A stretch of DNA of 64,000 nt from positions 22,277,089-22,341,088 of the forward strand of contig OZ020488.1 of NCBI GenBank assembly GCA_963971405.1, read 5' to 3'. Positions within the stretch are counted from its first letter, which is position 1, and the number at the start of each line of letters is the position of its first letter. Shown in pieces: positions 10,000-20,163 of the stretch. Source of the DNA: Psococerastis gibbosa. Its lineage: Eukaryota > Arthropoda > Insecta > Psocodea > Psocidae. Made by a program: the position numbers and the translations under genes. The notes beneath the pieces are model-generated. The model was not told the DNA's origin and ran no database searches. It saw only the letters and a list, made by a program, of their open reading frames with translations.

Positions 10000-10550
10000 T
10001 CATGAGTACCCACCTACTACATTAAGTACAATATATTATTTGTCAAATGTCACTCGATTGTTGAGACAGTAATATTGTTATTGCAAGTTGTAAGGTACCA
10101 TCAATTTGTGGTTCCCTTGCTAAAACAGTCCCCATTTATTCGGGGATTTCAGGGCCAATCTACAATATACCAAAACACAATTCCTCACGCAAAATACTAA
10201 AAGAATAAATTTGTAGAGTTTGAGATAACAGATCTGATAACGACTGGGACTTCTCATTACGAACGCCGGAAGGAATTTTCATTTTTATTTGTAAATGATG
10301 CCGGGCCGGAAACTGTGTGGGGCCCCTCCCCGCCCTGCCTTTTTGTCACCCCTGATGCTTTTTTAATTATCACGGGATCACCGCAGACGTAATATTTCAA
10401 TGAATTTCCTAGAAAACAAAATGATAATTGTCGCTTAAGTGTCAGACATTTTGCCGCATCTTCCTTATACAGTACCTATAGTTTTTTATAAGACATATTC
10501 TCGTAATCTATGGGTGGCAATAATTATTATTTTTTACTTAGTTTAGCAGT
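10000..10550. other. No recognised feature
   Basis: AT-rich sequence. The short frame that starts at 9884 ends at 10072 and overlaps the family X remnant, so it is not a gene. Confidence 0.3.
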
Positions 10551-10551
10551 A

Positions 10552-11052
10552 GCTCGATCATGACGATTTTACTACCGGGGGTAATAATATGATACCATGT
10601 CAATTGTCACGGGATGTTATTATAATTCAATTGTTTAAAATAAATGAACAGTAAATTTCAGAATTTTTTAATTTTTAATATTGGTATTCGTCGCAAAATG
10701 CAAATTGTGTCTATTTAAACAATTGAATGATCTTCGGCTAAATTTTTTATTTTTTGTGAGTTTCTTAATTTTTTCTGCCTTGACAAATTATTTATAATTC
10801 TTACATATTTATAATATTATTATATTATAATATTTCAAAATTAAAGCTTTTCTCATTTAAATGTTTATTTCTAGGGCAATATTTTTACATTTTGCTATTT
10901 ATATTTATATTTGCGTCAGTTCAGTTCTTCGGTACTGCCAACATCACAATTTAAAAAATTCTGAAATTTACTGTTCATTTATTTTAAACAATTGAATTAC
11001 TACCATCACGTGACATGGTATTATATTCACTCCGGTATTTAAATCGTCATGC
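10552..11052. mobile_element. Long palindromic MITE with 45-bp perfect inverted repeat
   Basis: Outer arms read AGCTCGATCATGACGATTT at 10552 and, inverted, AGCAGCATGACGATTTAAA near 11052, followed by imperfect ACCGG..GTAATA..ATACC on each side. Inside, 10626-10671 and 10951-10996 are a perfect inverted repeat of about 45 bp (TTCAATTGTTTAAAATAAAT and onward). No coding capacity. The outer arm resembles the GATCATGGCGATT termini of the family at 14583 and 28493, so it may be a larger relative. Confidence 0.65.
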
Positions 11053-11067
11053 TGCTGGCCATTCCAC

Positions 11068-11224
11068 GGGCCTACAATGGCGTTAATTCTTAATCTCAAC
11101 CTGGGATTAAAATACATGATAAAAAAACAAGATAATTTGACAATGTAAAGTGCTATTCAATATTGGTTTGTTTACATTTATAATTATATGTTAATACTAA
11201 ACGGCATAGTAGGCCCACTGCTCC
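11068..11224. mobile_element. Family R MITE, ~155 bp
   Basis: Termini are CGGGCCTACAATGGCG and the inverse CGGCATAGTAGGCCC. The centre holds ACAATGTAAAGTGCTATTCA, shared with 14583, 28493 and 54722. No ORF. Confidence 0.7.
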
Positions 11225-11402
11225 ACAAACATGCAAAGGAGCATTATTTTATATCTTTTGCTAAAATGAGTTAGTTGTTGATATAGTTCTCAATAACTTA
11301 TACGATACTATAAATTCTTCATGAACATTGTTAAGTTTTGAATTATGGTTTAACTTATTTTTTACTTATTTATTTTATTAACCAATAATTTTCCTTTTTT
11401 GT

Positions 11403-11655
11403 TTATTCTGTCAATATAGGCGATGATTGCCAAGCCTGAACTGGAGTGTCTTGCCACGTATTCTTCTTCATAGAAATTTTGAGAAGACATTGGTCAATTT
11501 TGGAGGCGATGATGCAGTCTTCATCAGTAATTAAAATATTTTTTAACTGAATTTCATACACCTGCTGCACATGTTTCTTGAATGAGCATGGAGCATAAGA
11601 GGCGTAAAGTGTTAGTATTAATTTAGCATCAGAATTATGCAATAAAGAAAAATTT
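11403..11655 (-). CDS. Candidate coding exon with a deaminase-like SYAPC motif
   Basis: A minus-strand frame is open from a stop at 11655-11657 down to TAA at 11403, about 83 codons, without an early ATG. The peptide includes LILTLYASYAPCSFKKHV, then ILITDEDCIIASKIDQC. The string TLYxSYxPC resembles the second zinc motif of AID/APOBEC-like cytidine deaminases, but the second cysteine of PCxxC is a lysine here and no upstream HxE segment was found. No clean acceptor is visible near the 5' limit. It may be a decayed gene, an exon, or chance. The family link is weak inference. Confidence 0.25.
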
Positions 11656-11657
11656 TA

Positions 11658-12940
11658 AATTTCACTTGCATTATAATTTAATTCTCATTCCGCGCTGCTC
11701 GTAGGAATGCAGCTACGATGCGGACATCTACATTCAAGAGCTATAAAGTCTAAGCTAAATTTTGTCCTGTCGAAGAAAATGTACTTATATATAAATATAT
11801 ACTGTAGGATTTAGGTATAGGGAGGTCCCAGCCAGCCACTGAGAGGGAAATCTATTGTATTTGCAATAGCATAGCCGATCTGAAAGAGCTAACAGAATTT
11901 AAACATAAGAGATGAAGCCGACGCCATAATGAATTTTATAAGAAGCAGCAATGGCGGTTCAATGATTTGGATACATTAGGGAGATTATCCAGGGGCGCTA
12001 TGATTGGGGGGATATTTTGGGAGCGGCCGAGGTAAGTGAGGGGAGAGAATCGTTGTCATAGCAACAATAGAGAAATAGATAGAGAACTTGGAAGCTGGGG
12101 TGCGTCTTCCCTCCGGTTTCGGCAAGTTAGTGTTTCCTGAATGTACTTTAGGAAACACGTCTTTACCTGCCATTGGGTTGCAGACTTACATTTTCCAGAT
12201 TCTAAAAAAGTTCAAATAGGTAAGTCCTACTACGGGAACTAGGCTACCTACTATAAACAGTGATAGTACAGCAGACGACATAATTATAGTTTATAGGTGC
12301 CGTGCCTCGAAACCTTAAGTAAGTTATAATTCGGTTCAAAACTCTAGATTGGTCTAAAATCTTCGTTGAACTTCACAGCTCGAATTCAACCCCCATGCGT
12401 TTTTATAATCGGTTCAGTGGGCTACTTTGGGACTGTTACTATTGGTAGCTCAATAATAAATAGGTATAACACTTGACAACGTAAACATAATTATTATATT
12501 GCCAGGCTTGCGAGCACCTGGCTCCGGAGCCCCACTATCGGGCCTTCGGACTGAATACTTCAAGATACCACAATTCTACAGAACCATTTATAATAAATCT
12601 TTATTGGCCTTCGACTGCATAGTTAGCAGCTTAGTAGTACGATATTCAGTTGGGGAATATATACAGTACACATGTTTATATGTACAATGTATACAGTATA
12701 TTTGTAAAATATATATATATATACATATCTTTTCATGCAAAAGAAAAAAATTCATACTCAGATGTTTATTCGATCGAAGAAATATTTGGAATGTATACCG
12801 TATACTACTTTAATCTGAATTTAGGAATTACACTTTCCAATTTTTATAAGACCCATATTGATTGGATTGAATATTAGAGCAATATAGCGTGTAATAGGGG
12901 ATTGTATTATTATTTTTAATCTTTAAGCTACCATATTTAA
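11658..12940. other. No established gene
   Basis: Mixed-composition sequence. CCGAGGTAAGTGAGG at 12022 (+) and ATGGCAGGTAAAGACG at about 12173 (-) look like exon ends beside donors, but no exon could be closed around either. 12650-12740 is a TA-rich low-complexity run. Confidence 0.3.
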
Positions 12941-12957
12941 CTTATTTAACATTTTAT

Positions 12958-13508
12958 TGTTACAACTGTCAAATAGCCTGAACTGGTGGGGACACGTAGT
13001 AGAAGTAGTAGTGTTCGTCGGGTTAATAACGACTTATTAGGCCTCATATTTGGGCCCATAGAGCGACCCTGACTTGACTGTCCTACGCCAGCCCATAGGA
13101 CAGTGGACCTCCTGATTATAGTGGATTCCGAACCACTTGGGAAACACAGTGAAGTCACACGATTAGTTCGGAGGTGACCAGGACAAGTCCTACCATGTTT
13201 CCCTACCGGCACTCTGCACACAACCAAGTTATCTGCAGCTTTGAACCTGCTCTGGTCCGCTGGATTCAACTTGGTACGGCGGCCGGTTTGGGGACACGTA
13301 AGACACGTAGAGACGAAAACTGCCTATTAGTCAAAAGTGTAATGAACCGGGAGATACAAGGAAGAAGACCACCAGGGCGGCCGATAGTTACTCTGGGAAG
13401 AAAGAACGCCGGGGATATGAGATGTTTGGGGCTCTCCACCGAGGACGCACAGCACTGGACTGTGTGGAAACGCTGCAGTCGTGCCGACGACCCGGTGAGG
13501 AAAAAGTA
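12958..13508 (+). pseudogene. LINE 3'-end fragment, interrupted and frameshifted
   Basis: At 12973 the plus strand reads CTGAACTGGTGGGGACACG, encoding LNWWGHV, the WxGHV motif near the C-terminus of many insect LINE ORFs. The same motif recurs at 13287 (TTTGGGGACACGTAAG) with a 2-bp slip. From 13340 the frame reads MNREIQGRRPPGRPIV, then CLGLSTEDAQHW and RCSRADDPVRKK: the usual GRPPGRP..W..W ending. The two halves are separated by the repeat at 13014-13145 and stops. It is a dead 5'-truncated non-LTR retrotransposon; clade not determined. Confidence 0.7.
13014..13145. repeat. Interspersed repeat shared with 50195-50333
   Basis: Almost identical to 50195-50333: GTTCGTCGGGTTAATAACGA, CTCATATTTGGGCCCATAG, CAGCCCATAGGACAGTGGAC and ATTATAGTGGATTCCGAACC. 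The last segment also appears at about 57250-57291. Class unknown. Confidence 0.7.
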
Positions 13509-13510
13509 AA

Positions 13511-14582
13511 AGTAAAAATAAGTGACTGTCAAGTATTTTCCACTGGACTCCAGTTCACAATTTGGTCTTCTTATGAAAGCTAAATTATTATATAAGACCT
13601 AATTTCTAAGTCAGACCCTGGCTGAGGTACTTTAGCGCTGGTGGCAAGGTGAAGAATTTGCGCCCTCGAAGATATCTTCTTATTGTAATGCCTCTGCCAT
13701 AGGTCGAGCCCAGGCCGTAACCAGGATTTTTTTCGGGGGTGGCTGTTGCGACTGTAATGTTATTTGGTATAAATTGTTTTCTTGGGCACTAATTGTATAT
13801 GTAGTGTCTTTTTTAGAAGTTATGGTGTTACTAGCTCGTATACATGATAACATAGGCACATCAAACGTCAATTTATTGGCGGATTTATAGCTGCCGTGCG
13901 GACACAGGCAGATAATATTTTTCTGAAATACGGACTACACCTCAATGTCATCAGTACAAGAGTTTCAATAGTATAGAAATAATATTGCATATAACCGAAA
14001 GAGGGGGCCCGGGGGTTCCCCCCGAGGGAAAATTTGAAAAGGTAAGAGCAAAATAGTGGGGTTTTACGCATTTTAACAGCAGTAAAGTATAGATTTTACA
14101 AAACTTACAAAAGAATTCCTAGTCATCTCATATTACTGCGAATAAGGGGGTCCGGAGGTCTCCCCCGGAGGAAACGCGTCGAAAAAATTGGCCCAAAATA
14201 GTGGGATTTTAGGTTTTTAACAACAGCAAAGTTTATAATTTTATTTGAAGAGGAAGACGCATAGGTTATTCATGTTACTGTACTAGATTTATTCAATTCT
14301 CAACTTTTAATTTGGGGGGGGGGGGGGGGCTGCAGCCAGTTTCCCATCGCTGAAGCCATTTTATGTCTGTCTTTCATTTTTGCTTCTCTACTCTTTTCAA
14401 ATTCATTTCTAATCAGTTTTTTGGCCCCATTCCTAAAAATCATTGGAGTGGACGAGTAGTTTTTAGAACAAGGTTAACAAAAATTGTTCAAAATGTGCCC
14501 TACCACTGCTATAGGTAAATCTTACAGTGAATACCTTTAAAACTCTAGTGGTCAAGGATTGAAGCGTACTTGATTCCAACTG
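13511..14582. other. Non-coding; hAT-like end and poly-G tract
   Basis: CAGGCCGTAACCAGGATTT at about 13713 resembles a hAT MITE end. Text at 13985-14080 (GGGGGCCCGGGGGTTCCC, AAATAGTGGGGTTTTACGC) matches, in inverse orientation, the interior of the hAT MITE at 35331-35599, and is partly repeated at 14145-14220. A poly-G run lies at about 14313-14329. The far terminus was not identified. Confidence 0.4.
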
Positions 14583-14750
14583 CGGCCCGATCATGGCGAT
14601 TATAATACCGGGGTTAATATAATACCCTGATGGTATTAAAAATGTAAAAAAGATAATTTTACAACGGAAAATGCTATTCAAAATTTGTTTGCTTACCGTT
14701 TTAACCCCAGGAGTAAGGTAATACCAATCGCCATAATCGGCCCACAGGAC
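14583..14750. mobile_element. Family R MITE, ~165 bp
   Basis: GCGGCCCGATCATGGCGATT at 14580 is mirrored by AATCGCCATAATCGGCCC near 14741. Each arm continues with ATAATACCGGGGTTAA or its inverse. The centre GGAAAATGCTATTCAAAATT is shared with the copies at 11068, 28493 and 54722. The minus-strand ORF across this region is only the element plus flank. Confidence 0.75.
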
Positions 14751-15156
14751 TACAGAGGTCAGAGTATGAGTGAATGCTCTGATAACGGCCAATTGTTTAT
14801 AACTGTGTGCCGTGTGGCATAGAAAATGCAACCAATTCAAGCCATTTCCTACGAGAATCTTCACTTAGGAAACTCGATTGATGAGAAATATGGGTGGGGG
14901 AGGGGGTAGAAGGGGGAATATGGATGGACGGTGAATCTTTTAGGCAGGTCAGGGTTTGTTAACCGGCCCCTAGTCTCAGGCCCGGCCCGAGGTATTTTCT
15001 TGAGTGGTGCGAGTTTACATTTTAGCGCCCCCCCCCCCCCTCCCAGAGACCGTAAATTATTCATGAACGCTTGAGTATGGGAGACATTAAAAAATTGTGC
15101 ATGCTTCTTATAAAGGGATTGTATTAGGCAACTGTAACTAATAACTAAATGTAAAA

Positions 15157-17595
15157 TTATTGAAATTTCTCCTTCCTAGCTTTGATGCTAGCAAATTTTT
15201 TAATCAAATGATCATAGGAGAGATTGTTGGCGATCTCATTTTCTATGGATAATATGGCTAAGTCCGACAATTTCTCATCAGCTAAAACAGACCTTAGGTA
15301 GGTCTTTATCAATTTTAGCTTGCTGAAGCTCCTTTCTCCCTTAGCAACAGTGACCGGTATAGTAATGAAAATGCGGAGAGCTGTCCAAACGTTTGGAAAC
15401 ATATCTTTCCAACAATGCTTTGCCAAAAACTCAAGAACCCCCTTTGGATGCCCATCGTCGCCGCCTAAGAACGCACTAAGGCTCCTTATTTCTTGGGCTA
15501 GCTCGGTACCCGAAATATCACTGAGAGCGCCATGGGTTAAGACAGATTCTAAATCTGAGCAGGCCGCATTCAAACCATTATGGTCGATCTTTTTCAAATC
15601 GTACATAAATTGCCATGTACTATTAATGTCACTTAATTGGGAAAAGCGCAACTGCAATGAATTAATGGCTGTGTCAATCATTGGATAGAAGACAGAGGTG
15701 CGAAACGCTGTTTCTGGGTCAGTAGGAGATTCGTCTTGATTTTCATAAGAAAACATCTTCTTTTTCCTTCGCAGACGGACAGTTTCAAACTCCTGAGTGA
15801 TTTGTGCTTCTTCAGCGATTTCTTTGGCAGTGATGAGTGCAGAAGTGAAACCTGTACTTCTGTATTCTTTTAAAAATTTCAAGCATTTATTCATAATTTT
15901 TGTAGCTTCGGACAAATCCATGGTTTCAGATTGCATTGTTTTGCTTACTAGATTAACCTGGAATAAAACATCGTACCATATGACTAACGCCATTAAGAAC
16001 TCGAACTTTTCCAAATTTACAAGAAGCGATTCAGCCTCTGAGCTTGCAACAGGGTCCGTTGATTGTTCATATTCATCCTCCAGAGCCCTTTTAACTTCAG
16101 CATACTGATACCGCACTGCTTTCAAGCTGTTGATCCTGCTTTCCCAGCGTGTGTCACAAACCTTTTTCAGGCTTAAATTTTGCAGATGCTCTGAGACCAC
16201 CTTCCACCGCTTTGTTGAATTTGAGAAATACACAAACAGCCGTTGCAGCACACCAAAAAGAGACACTGATTTGATAGAAGTTTTTGCTGCATCGGCAACC
16301 ACAAGGTTGAGACTATGACAGCCGCAAGGGTTAAAAAAGGCTCGTGGATAGGTTTTAGCAATGCGACTCTGAACTCCTTTAATGTGTCCAACCATATTAG
16401 CACCATTATCATATCCTTGGCCCCTGCAGTCATTCATGTCAATACCATATTTATCAATTATTTCGTCCAAAAATAAGCCCGTCAGGCCGGCTCCAGTTGA
16501 GTCAGCCACTGGCTTATATGTCAAAAAACACTCACGCACACGCGCTTCATCGACGTCGAAAAATCTGAAGGTGACACTCATTTGCTCAGTGTGGCTGATG
16601 TCAGGAGTACAGTCTAAAATTATAGAAAAATACTTGGCACTTCTTATTTTAGATAATATTTGGCCTCTTACTTCGTCAGCTAATAATTTAATTACTTCGT
16701 TTTGAATATTTTTGCTAAAATAAAAATGCTTGGATTCCTTCTGCATCACTCTTCGCAAGTGCTCCATCATGACGGGGTCGAATTGGCCAAGTAATTGTAC
16801 AAGGCCTAAGAAATTCCCATTTCTTGGAGTGTATAAAGTGTCCTTGCTACCACGAAAAGGCAAATTGTGTTCAGCCAAAAACAGCGTGATGGCGATCATT
16901 CGTTCCATAACAGAAGACCACCTTGCTTTTTCATCCTCCAATTGCTTCTGAAGCCCTTTATCTATGCCACAACATTTTTTTAACCTTTTAGCCGTTTCAA
17001 GCCACGTTAATAAGGCTTGCTGGTGGTCGTCAGAAAACTCATGGCTCGTTAGTAAACGAGACAAATGATGCCAGTTGTCAGAGCCAACATTGGAAAGATG
17101 GCAACGACTTGTGCGCTTGAAGATGTGACAACAAAAGCAGTATACTTTCTTTGTTGAATTGGAATAAACAAGCCACTGCCGCTCATATACTTCTCCGTTG
17201 GGCATGCTTTTTTTGAAATGGCTGTTGGAAAAATGCCGGCCTTTCTCATTTTTTGGGTATTTATCATCATCGAGTTTCCCGTTTTGCGGCCCCTCTTCAA
17301 CGATCATGTCAATAACTTGTGAAGACAAGTAAGAGGGCCACTTGGCTATGTCCATAGAAAAACTTCTTTCTTCTTCACTGCAAGGCAAGTTCTCAAAAAT
17401 GGCCTCGTCCAGCGCAACCGCCTGGGCCTCACTCTCAACCGTACTTTCCTTGCTTGTACTAGGGGGCTGGGTTGGGTCTGGATGTGGACCTGGCCGTTTT
17501 AGAAATTTGGCCATTTGCGCCGCTTGCTTTTCATTCTCAGCTTCCCTAGCTCTTCTTTTCCTCTCATTTCCGGCGCCTGACAATTTTTTCCACAT
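15157..17595 (-). CDS. hAT transposase with TTF-type zinc finger, 812 aa
   Basis: The product should bind the element's ends in the nucleus and catalyse cut-and-paste transposition. Order of parts: basic N-terminus (KRRAR at 13-17); TTF/ZMYM-type zinc-binding region about 85-200 with VYCFCCHIF at 151-159 and DNWHHL near 173; DUF4371-like region about 225-400; RNase H-fold residues D328 (SIILDCT) and D396 (GYDNGANM); CGCH at 424-427 and CDTRW at 480-484; and a C-terminal hAT dimerisation domain from about 725 with E754 (AKGERSFSKLK). D328, D396 and E754 are my assignment of the catalytic triad by pattern. The length is typical for ZMYM1-like hAT proteins. No stops or frameshifts. The ATG at 17595 follows a 3' splice-like TTATTTTAG, so the upstream exon is untranslated. 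Confidence 0.95.
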   Translation of the reverse strand: MWKKLSGAGNERKRRAREAENEKQAAQMAKFLKRPGPHPDPTQPPSTSKESTVESEAQAVALDEAIFENLPCSEEERSFSMDIAKWPSYLSSQVIDMIVEEGPQNGKLDDDKYPKNEKGRHFSNSHFKKSMPNGEVYERQWLVYSNSTKKVYCFCCHIFKRTSRCHLSNVGSDNWHHLSRLLTSHEFSDDHQQALLTWLETAKRLKKCCGIDKGLQKQLEDEKARWSSVMERMIAITLFLAEHNLPFRGSKDTLYTPRNGNFLGLVQLLGQFDPVMMEHLRRVMQKESKHFYFSKNIQNEVIKLLADEVRGQILSKIRSAKYFSIILDCTPDISHTEQMSVTFRFFDVDEARVRECFLTYKPVADSTGAGLTGLFLDEIIDKYGIDMNDCRGQGYDNGANMVGHIKGVQSRIAKTYPRAFFNPCGCHSLNLVVADAAKTSIKSVSLFGVLQRLFVYFSNSTKRWKVVSEHLQNLSLKKVCDTRWESRINSLKAVRYQYAEVKRALEDEYEQSTDPVASSEAESLLVNLEKFEFLMALVIWYDVLFQVNLVSKTMQSETMDLSEATKIMNKCLKFLKEYRSTGFTSALITAKEIAEEAQITQEFETVRLRRKKKMFSYENQDESPTDPETAFRTSVFYPMIDTAINSLQLRFSQLSDINSTWQFMYDLKKIDHNGLNAACSDLESVLTHGALSDISGTELAQEIRSLSAFLGGDDGHPKGVLEFLAKHCWKDMFPNVWTALRIFITIPVTVAKGERSFSKLKLIKTYLRSVLADEKLSDLAILSIENEIANNLSYDHLIKKFASIKARKEKFQ

Positions 17596-17611
17596 TGCCT
17601 TTGCAAAGTTG

Positions 17612-17845
17612 CTAAAATAAAAGACACATAAATTACCTTAAGTCTAAATAAAGTCCAAAATAAATAAATATACAATAAGTTGGACATACAGTAGACATAA
17701 ATTCTCTTATTTGATATTAATAACAAACACAAACCATTCGCAGAATTGCAAGCCGAGCCACTTCTTAATCTGCTTTGTAACTCTCTTATTTATTATAACA
17801 ACAACTTAATACAAATACCGCTATAAAGCATCTGCGTCTGCTTAC
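17612..17845 (-). other. Probable 5'UTR intron of the hAT transposase
   Basis: On the minus strand a donor AATTTTAAG/GTAAGC ends an upstream exon at 17846, and the acceptor TGTCTTTTATTTTAG ends at 17612. The ATG of the transposase is 17 bases into the following exon. The 234-bp length suits an insect intron. Inferred from sequence only. Confidence 0.5.
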
Positions 17846-18103
17846 CTTAAAATTTTTTTGTTGCCAATTGCAATTATTTATAAAAATCTCACAAGAGATA
17901 CGAGTGAAGCTGAAATTAGTAACCAATAACAATGCTATGATCTGCCATTTTAGTTAGGGTGGCCAACATAACCACTCGGAGTTGTCGTGGAAGGAGTTAA
18001 CGTTCCACCACGTTAAACCGGTTGGCGCCAGATTTAAAACAAGTCTTCTATAAAAATTATTTTATTTTTATTTTTTTTAAATTATCCCGCTTGAAAACAC
18101 AAA

Positions 18104-18147
18104 GCCGAGTCCAAGGGGGCGTCTCGCGGCGCCCCCTTGGACTCGGC
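18104..18147. repeat. 18-bp perfect GC-rich hairpin, subterminal in the hAT element
   Basis: GCCGAGTCCAAGGGGGCG (18104-18121) and its exact reverse complement (18130-18147) flank an 8-nt loop. It lies about 45 bp inside the transposon's right end, upstream of the transposase gene. It could be a transposase-binding repeat, a transcription-limiting structure or both; this is inference. Confidence 0.9.
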
Positions 18148-18200
18148 GCCTGGTGCGGCCGCTCCACTTGCCCATAGGACGGGCCGGGCCTGCCTAGTCT

Positions 18201-19100
18201 ATGGACACCCTGTTAATTGATTGGCTGCTTAAAGAAATGATTAATGATCTTAAGAAGTTCCCCTATAGTAAGGGCGCGTCCCCTTGATAATTGTTAGGTA
18301 CCGTACAGGAAAACGATTTATGACAAAATAACTATCAGAATAAAAGCATAATACTTTACAAGCTGACCCCTAATGCTTTGAGTTACTATACCGCGTAGGA
18401 TACCTATTTTTAATGAGGCGTTTATAAGCGATCAAACTTTGATTCCATCTAATCATCACCACTCAGTACGAATTAACGAATTTGTTACAATAATTCTAAT
18501 TGACAATTCTCAATTCCACTCCACTTGACGTAATACGTCCTCGTTCATATTGTGTAAAAAGTAGATTTAGGTATCCCCGTAGTAATCTCCATAAGCAGAA
18601 CATGAATGTGCAGGCAATAAACTGAAACGGAACAAGAAAGTTGTTAGAAAAAAAAACTTCTCATTTTCGATAGATAGGTTACGCGGAACTCGATACATTG
18701 CCCTAGCTATAAGTATTGTACAATATTTTTCCCACATATGAATATTATATAACATTCATAGACTCTTTGCGAAATTTTTCCGCACTAAAACTTCTTCAGT
18801 GCTCAGTTCATATGCTCCATAAACAGGAAATTTTTATCGAAAAATCAACTAGCAATAATAATAATAATAATAAAATCGCCTTTAATGTAAAAACAAAAAT
18901 AAAACTTTTTCGCCGAATATTAGGACCAAAGGCCCTCTCTTACAATTAGCTGCTTAAAATAGTGCGGTAATAAATAGTAAGTAATATTCTCATTCACACT
19001 CATTCACACAACCATTCCAGGGCTTTAAGACACTACAGCAATGTTTTCCTTCTCCCGTTCAACGATATCTATCATAAGGCAATCCGAGTTCTAAAATAGG
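18201..19100. other. No gene; includes an AAT microsatellite
   Basis: AT-rich sequence between the hAT element and the Ly6 gene, with a short (AAT)n run at about 18855-18872. No exon was recognised, and no AATAAA was found close behind the Ly6 stop on the minus strand. Confidence 0.3.
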
Positions 19101-19625
19101 CTATAACGTCCAAGACATGTAGTACAGCAACGTTTTTAATAATGTAAAGAATAGGGCATTAGGTATAGAAGAGAGAATGACCAAAGTCAAAGTAGACCAC
19201 TGCCTGTAGTTAGCAGAATTACAACTTTCGCTTGAGCAAATGCACGTATTCACTGTTCCACTACATTTAGGATATTTATCCGGGGTCTCAAGAGCATAGT
19301 CCATACACCTTTCCTTTACAGCCATCAGCCACAAACAACCTCTTGTTACCGCCACACCAGATTCTTCTTGGCATGTGCTCTTCCAGCAACCAGGGACCAG
19401 AGCTGACTCATTGATTGGAGCGTTGGGATCCGTTGGCATAACCGAAGTGTCGCCTTGAACGCAAACTCTATGGTCGTTCCTCTGGACAAATGGATCTGTT
19501 GTATCATAAGGGTCCAAACATTTTGTTGCATTGGATGATAAACAGTCGTAGCAATGATGGGTGGACACTTTGCGGATGAATATGAGCACCATTAATTTTA
19601 TAATGAATAACTGCTGCCAGAACAT
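19101..19625 (-). CDS. Ly6/three-finger domain protein, GPI-anchored type, 174 aa
   Basis: Secreted Ly6/uPAR-fold protein, probably anchored to the outer cell surface. The frame is open upstream to 19685, but the first ATG is at 19625 and starts a good signal peptide (FWQQLFIIKLMVLIFI). The mature part begins near HHCYDCLS, the typical CxxC opening, and closes with CICSSESCNSAN, the CxC..CN signature. Twelve cysteines (25, 28, 36, 55, 80, 85, 97, 107, 121, 128, 130, 135) exceed the usual ten. N-glycosylation sites are NAT (32) and NES (71). A hydrophobic C-terminus (about 146-172) fits a GPI signal. Insect relatives (quiver/sleepless family) modulate channels or organise junctions, but the target here is unknown. 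A second Ly6 gene lies 13 kb away on the same strand. It appears to be one exon. Confidence 0.85.
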   Translation of the reverse strand: MFWQQLFIIKLMVLIFIRKVSTHHCYDCLSSNATKCLDPYDTTDPFVQRNDHRVCVQGDTSVMPTDPNAPINESALVPGCWKSTCQEESGVAVTRGCLWLMAVKERCMDYALETPDKYPKCSGTVNTCICSSESCNSANYRQWSTLTLVILSSIPNALFFTLLKTLLYYMSWTL

Positions 19626-19775
19626 GCTTGTCAATGTGCCATACACAAAAAATTTTGGATTATTTATGAGATGTCCTTTATACAAATGGATGTAAATATT
19701 TGTTTCGAATATTTAATAATAAACAGTGTGTCATCGTGTTTTTGTATTATTTTTAAATTAGAAAATATACTGTAC

Positions 19776-20163
19776 TTAGAGGCGGTTTCCACCGACCTCT
19801 TAGTGCAAAATACACATACGGTGACGTGGTAGCAGATATCATTAATAAACCGACCTCTCATTGCAGAATGCAAATGACATTGACGGAAATTTTTGTTTTA
19901 CTCTATGCCATAGTTAAAATTGATCAATGAATGATCATAGAGTAAAATCACAAACAAACTAAAATTAAAAAATGGCTTCATGGGATATGTTAAGTAAAAA
20001 CATTTTAATAGATTTCTATAAAAAGAAAAATTTAAATTTCCGTCAATGTCATATGCATTCTGCAATGAGAGGTCGGTGGAAACCCCGCCTTTATTAATGA
20101 TATCTGCTACCACGTCACCGTATGTGTATTTTGCACTTAGAGGTCGGTGGAAACCGCGCCTTA
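19776..20163. mobile_element. Nested PIF/Harbinger-like MITE, ~380 bp
   Basis: TTA (19776-19778) and TTA (20161-20163) bound outer termini GGCGGTTTCCACCGACCTC and inverse; the left edge has two extra bases (GA). Both outer arms carry GGTGACGTGGTAGCAGATAT. The inner copy has ACCGACCTCTCATTGCAG and its inverse. Shared core: AAAATGGCTTCATGGGATA and TAGATTTCTATAAAAAGAAA. The minus-strand 89-codon ORF is this element. It lies just upstream of the Ly6 gene in minus sense, so it could affect its promoter. Confidence 0.8.

Larger units (their letters stand above)
14969..18200 (-). mobile_element. Complete autonomous hAT transposon with perfect 8-bp duplication
   Basis: The element is 14977-18192 (3216 bp). 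Both ends read CAGGCCCGGCCCG inward, 13 bp perfect. The flanks 14969-14976 and 18193-18200 are identical (CCTAGTCT), the 8-bp duplication made by hAT transposases. Inside is one uninterrupted transposase gene on the minus strand, with a probable 5'UTR intron and a subterminal GC hairpin. Every structural part is intact, so it inserted recently and may still be active. This fits the hAT group whose transposase carries a TTF/ZMYM-type zinc finger and DUF4371. Confidence 0.95.

Noticed and set aside
14463-14864. 133-codon minus-strand ORF
   Set aside because: Much of it is the family R MITE at 14583-14750; the remainder has no recognisable motif.
15320-17620. Several plus-strand ORFs of 60-120 codons and other-frame minus-strand ORFs
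   Set aside because: Shadows of the hAT transposase on the opposite strand or in alternate frames.
19346-19531. Second minus-strand ORF inside the Ly6 gene
   Set aside because: Alternate frame of the Ly6 coding sequence; lacks the cysteine pattern.
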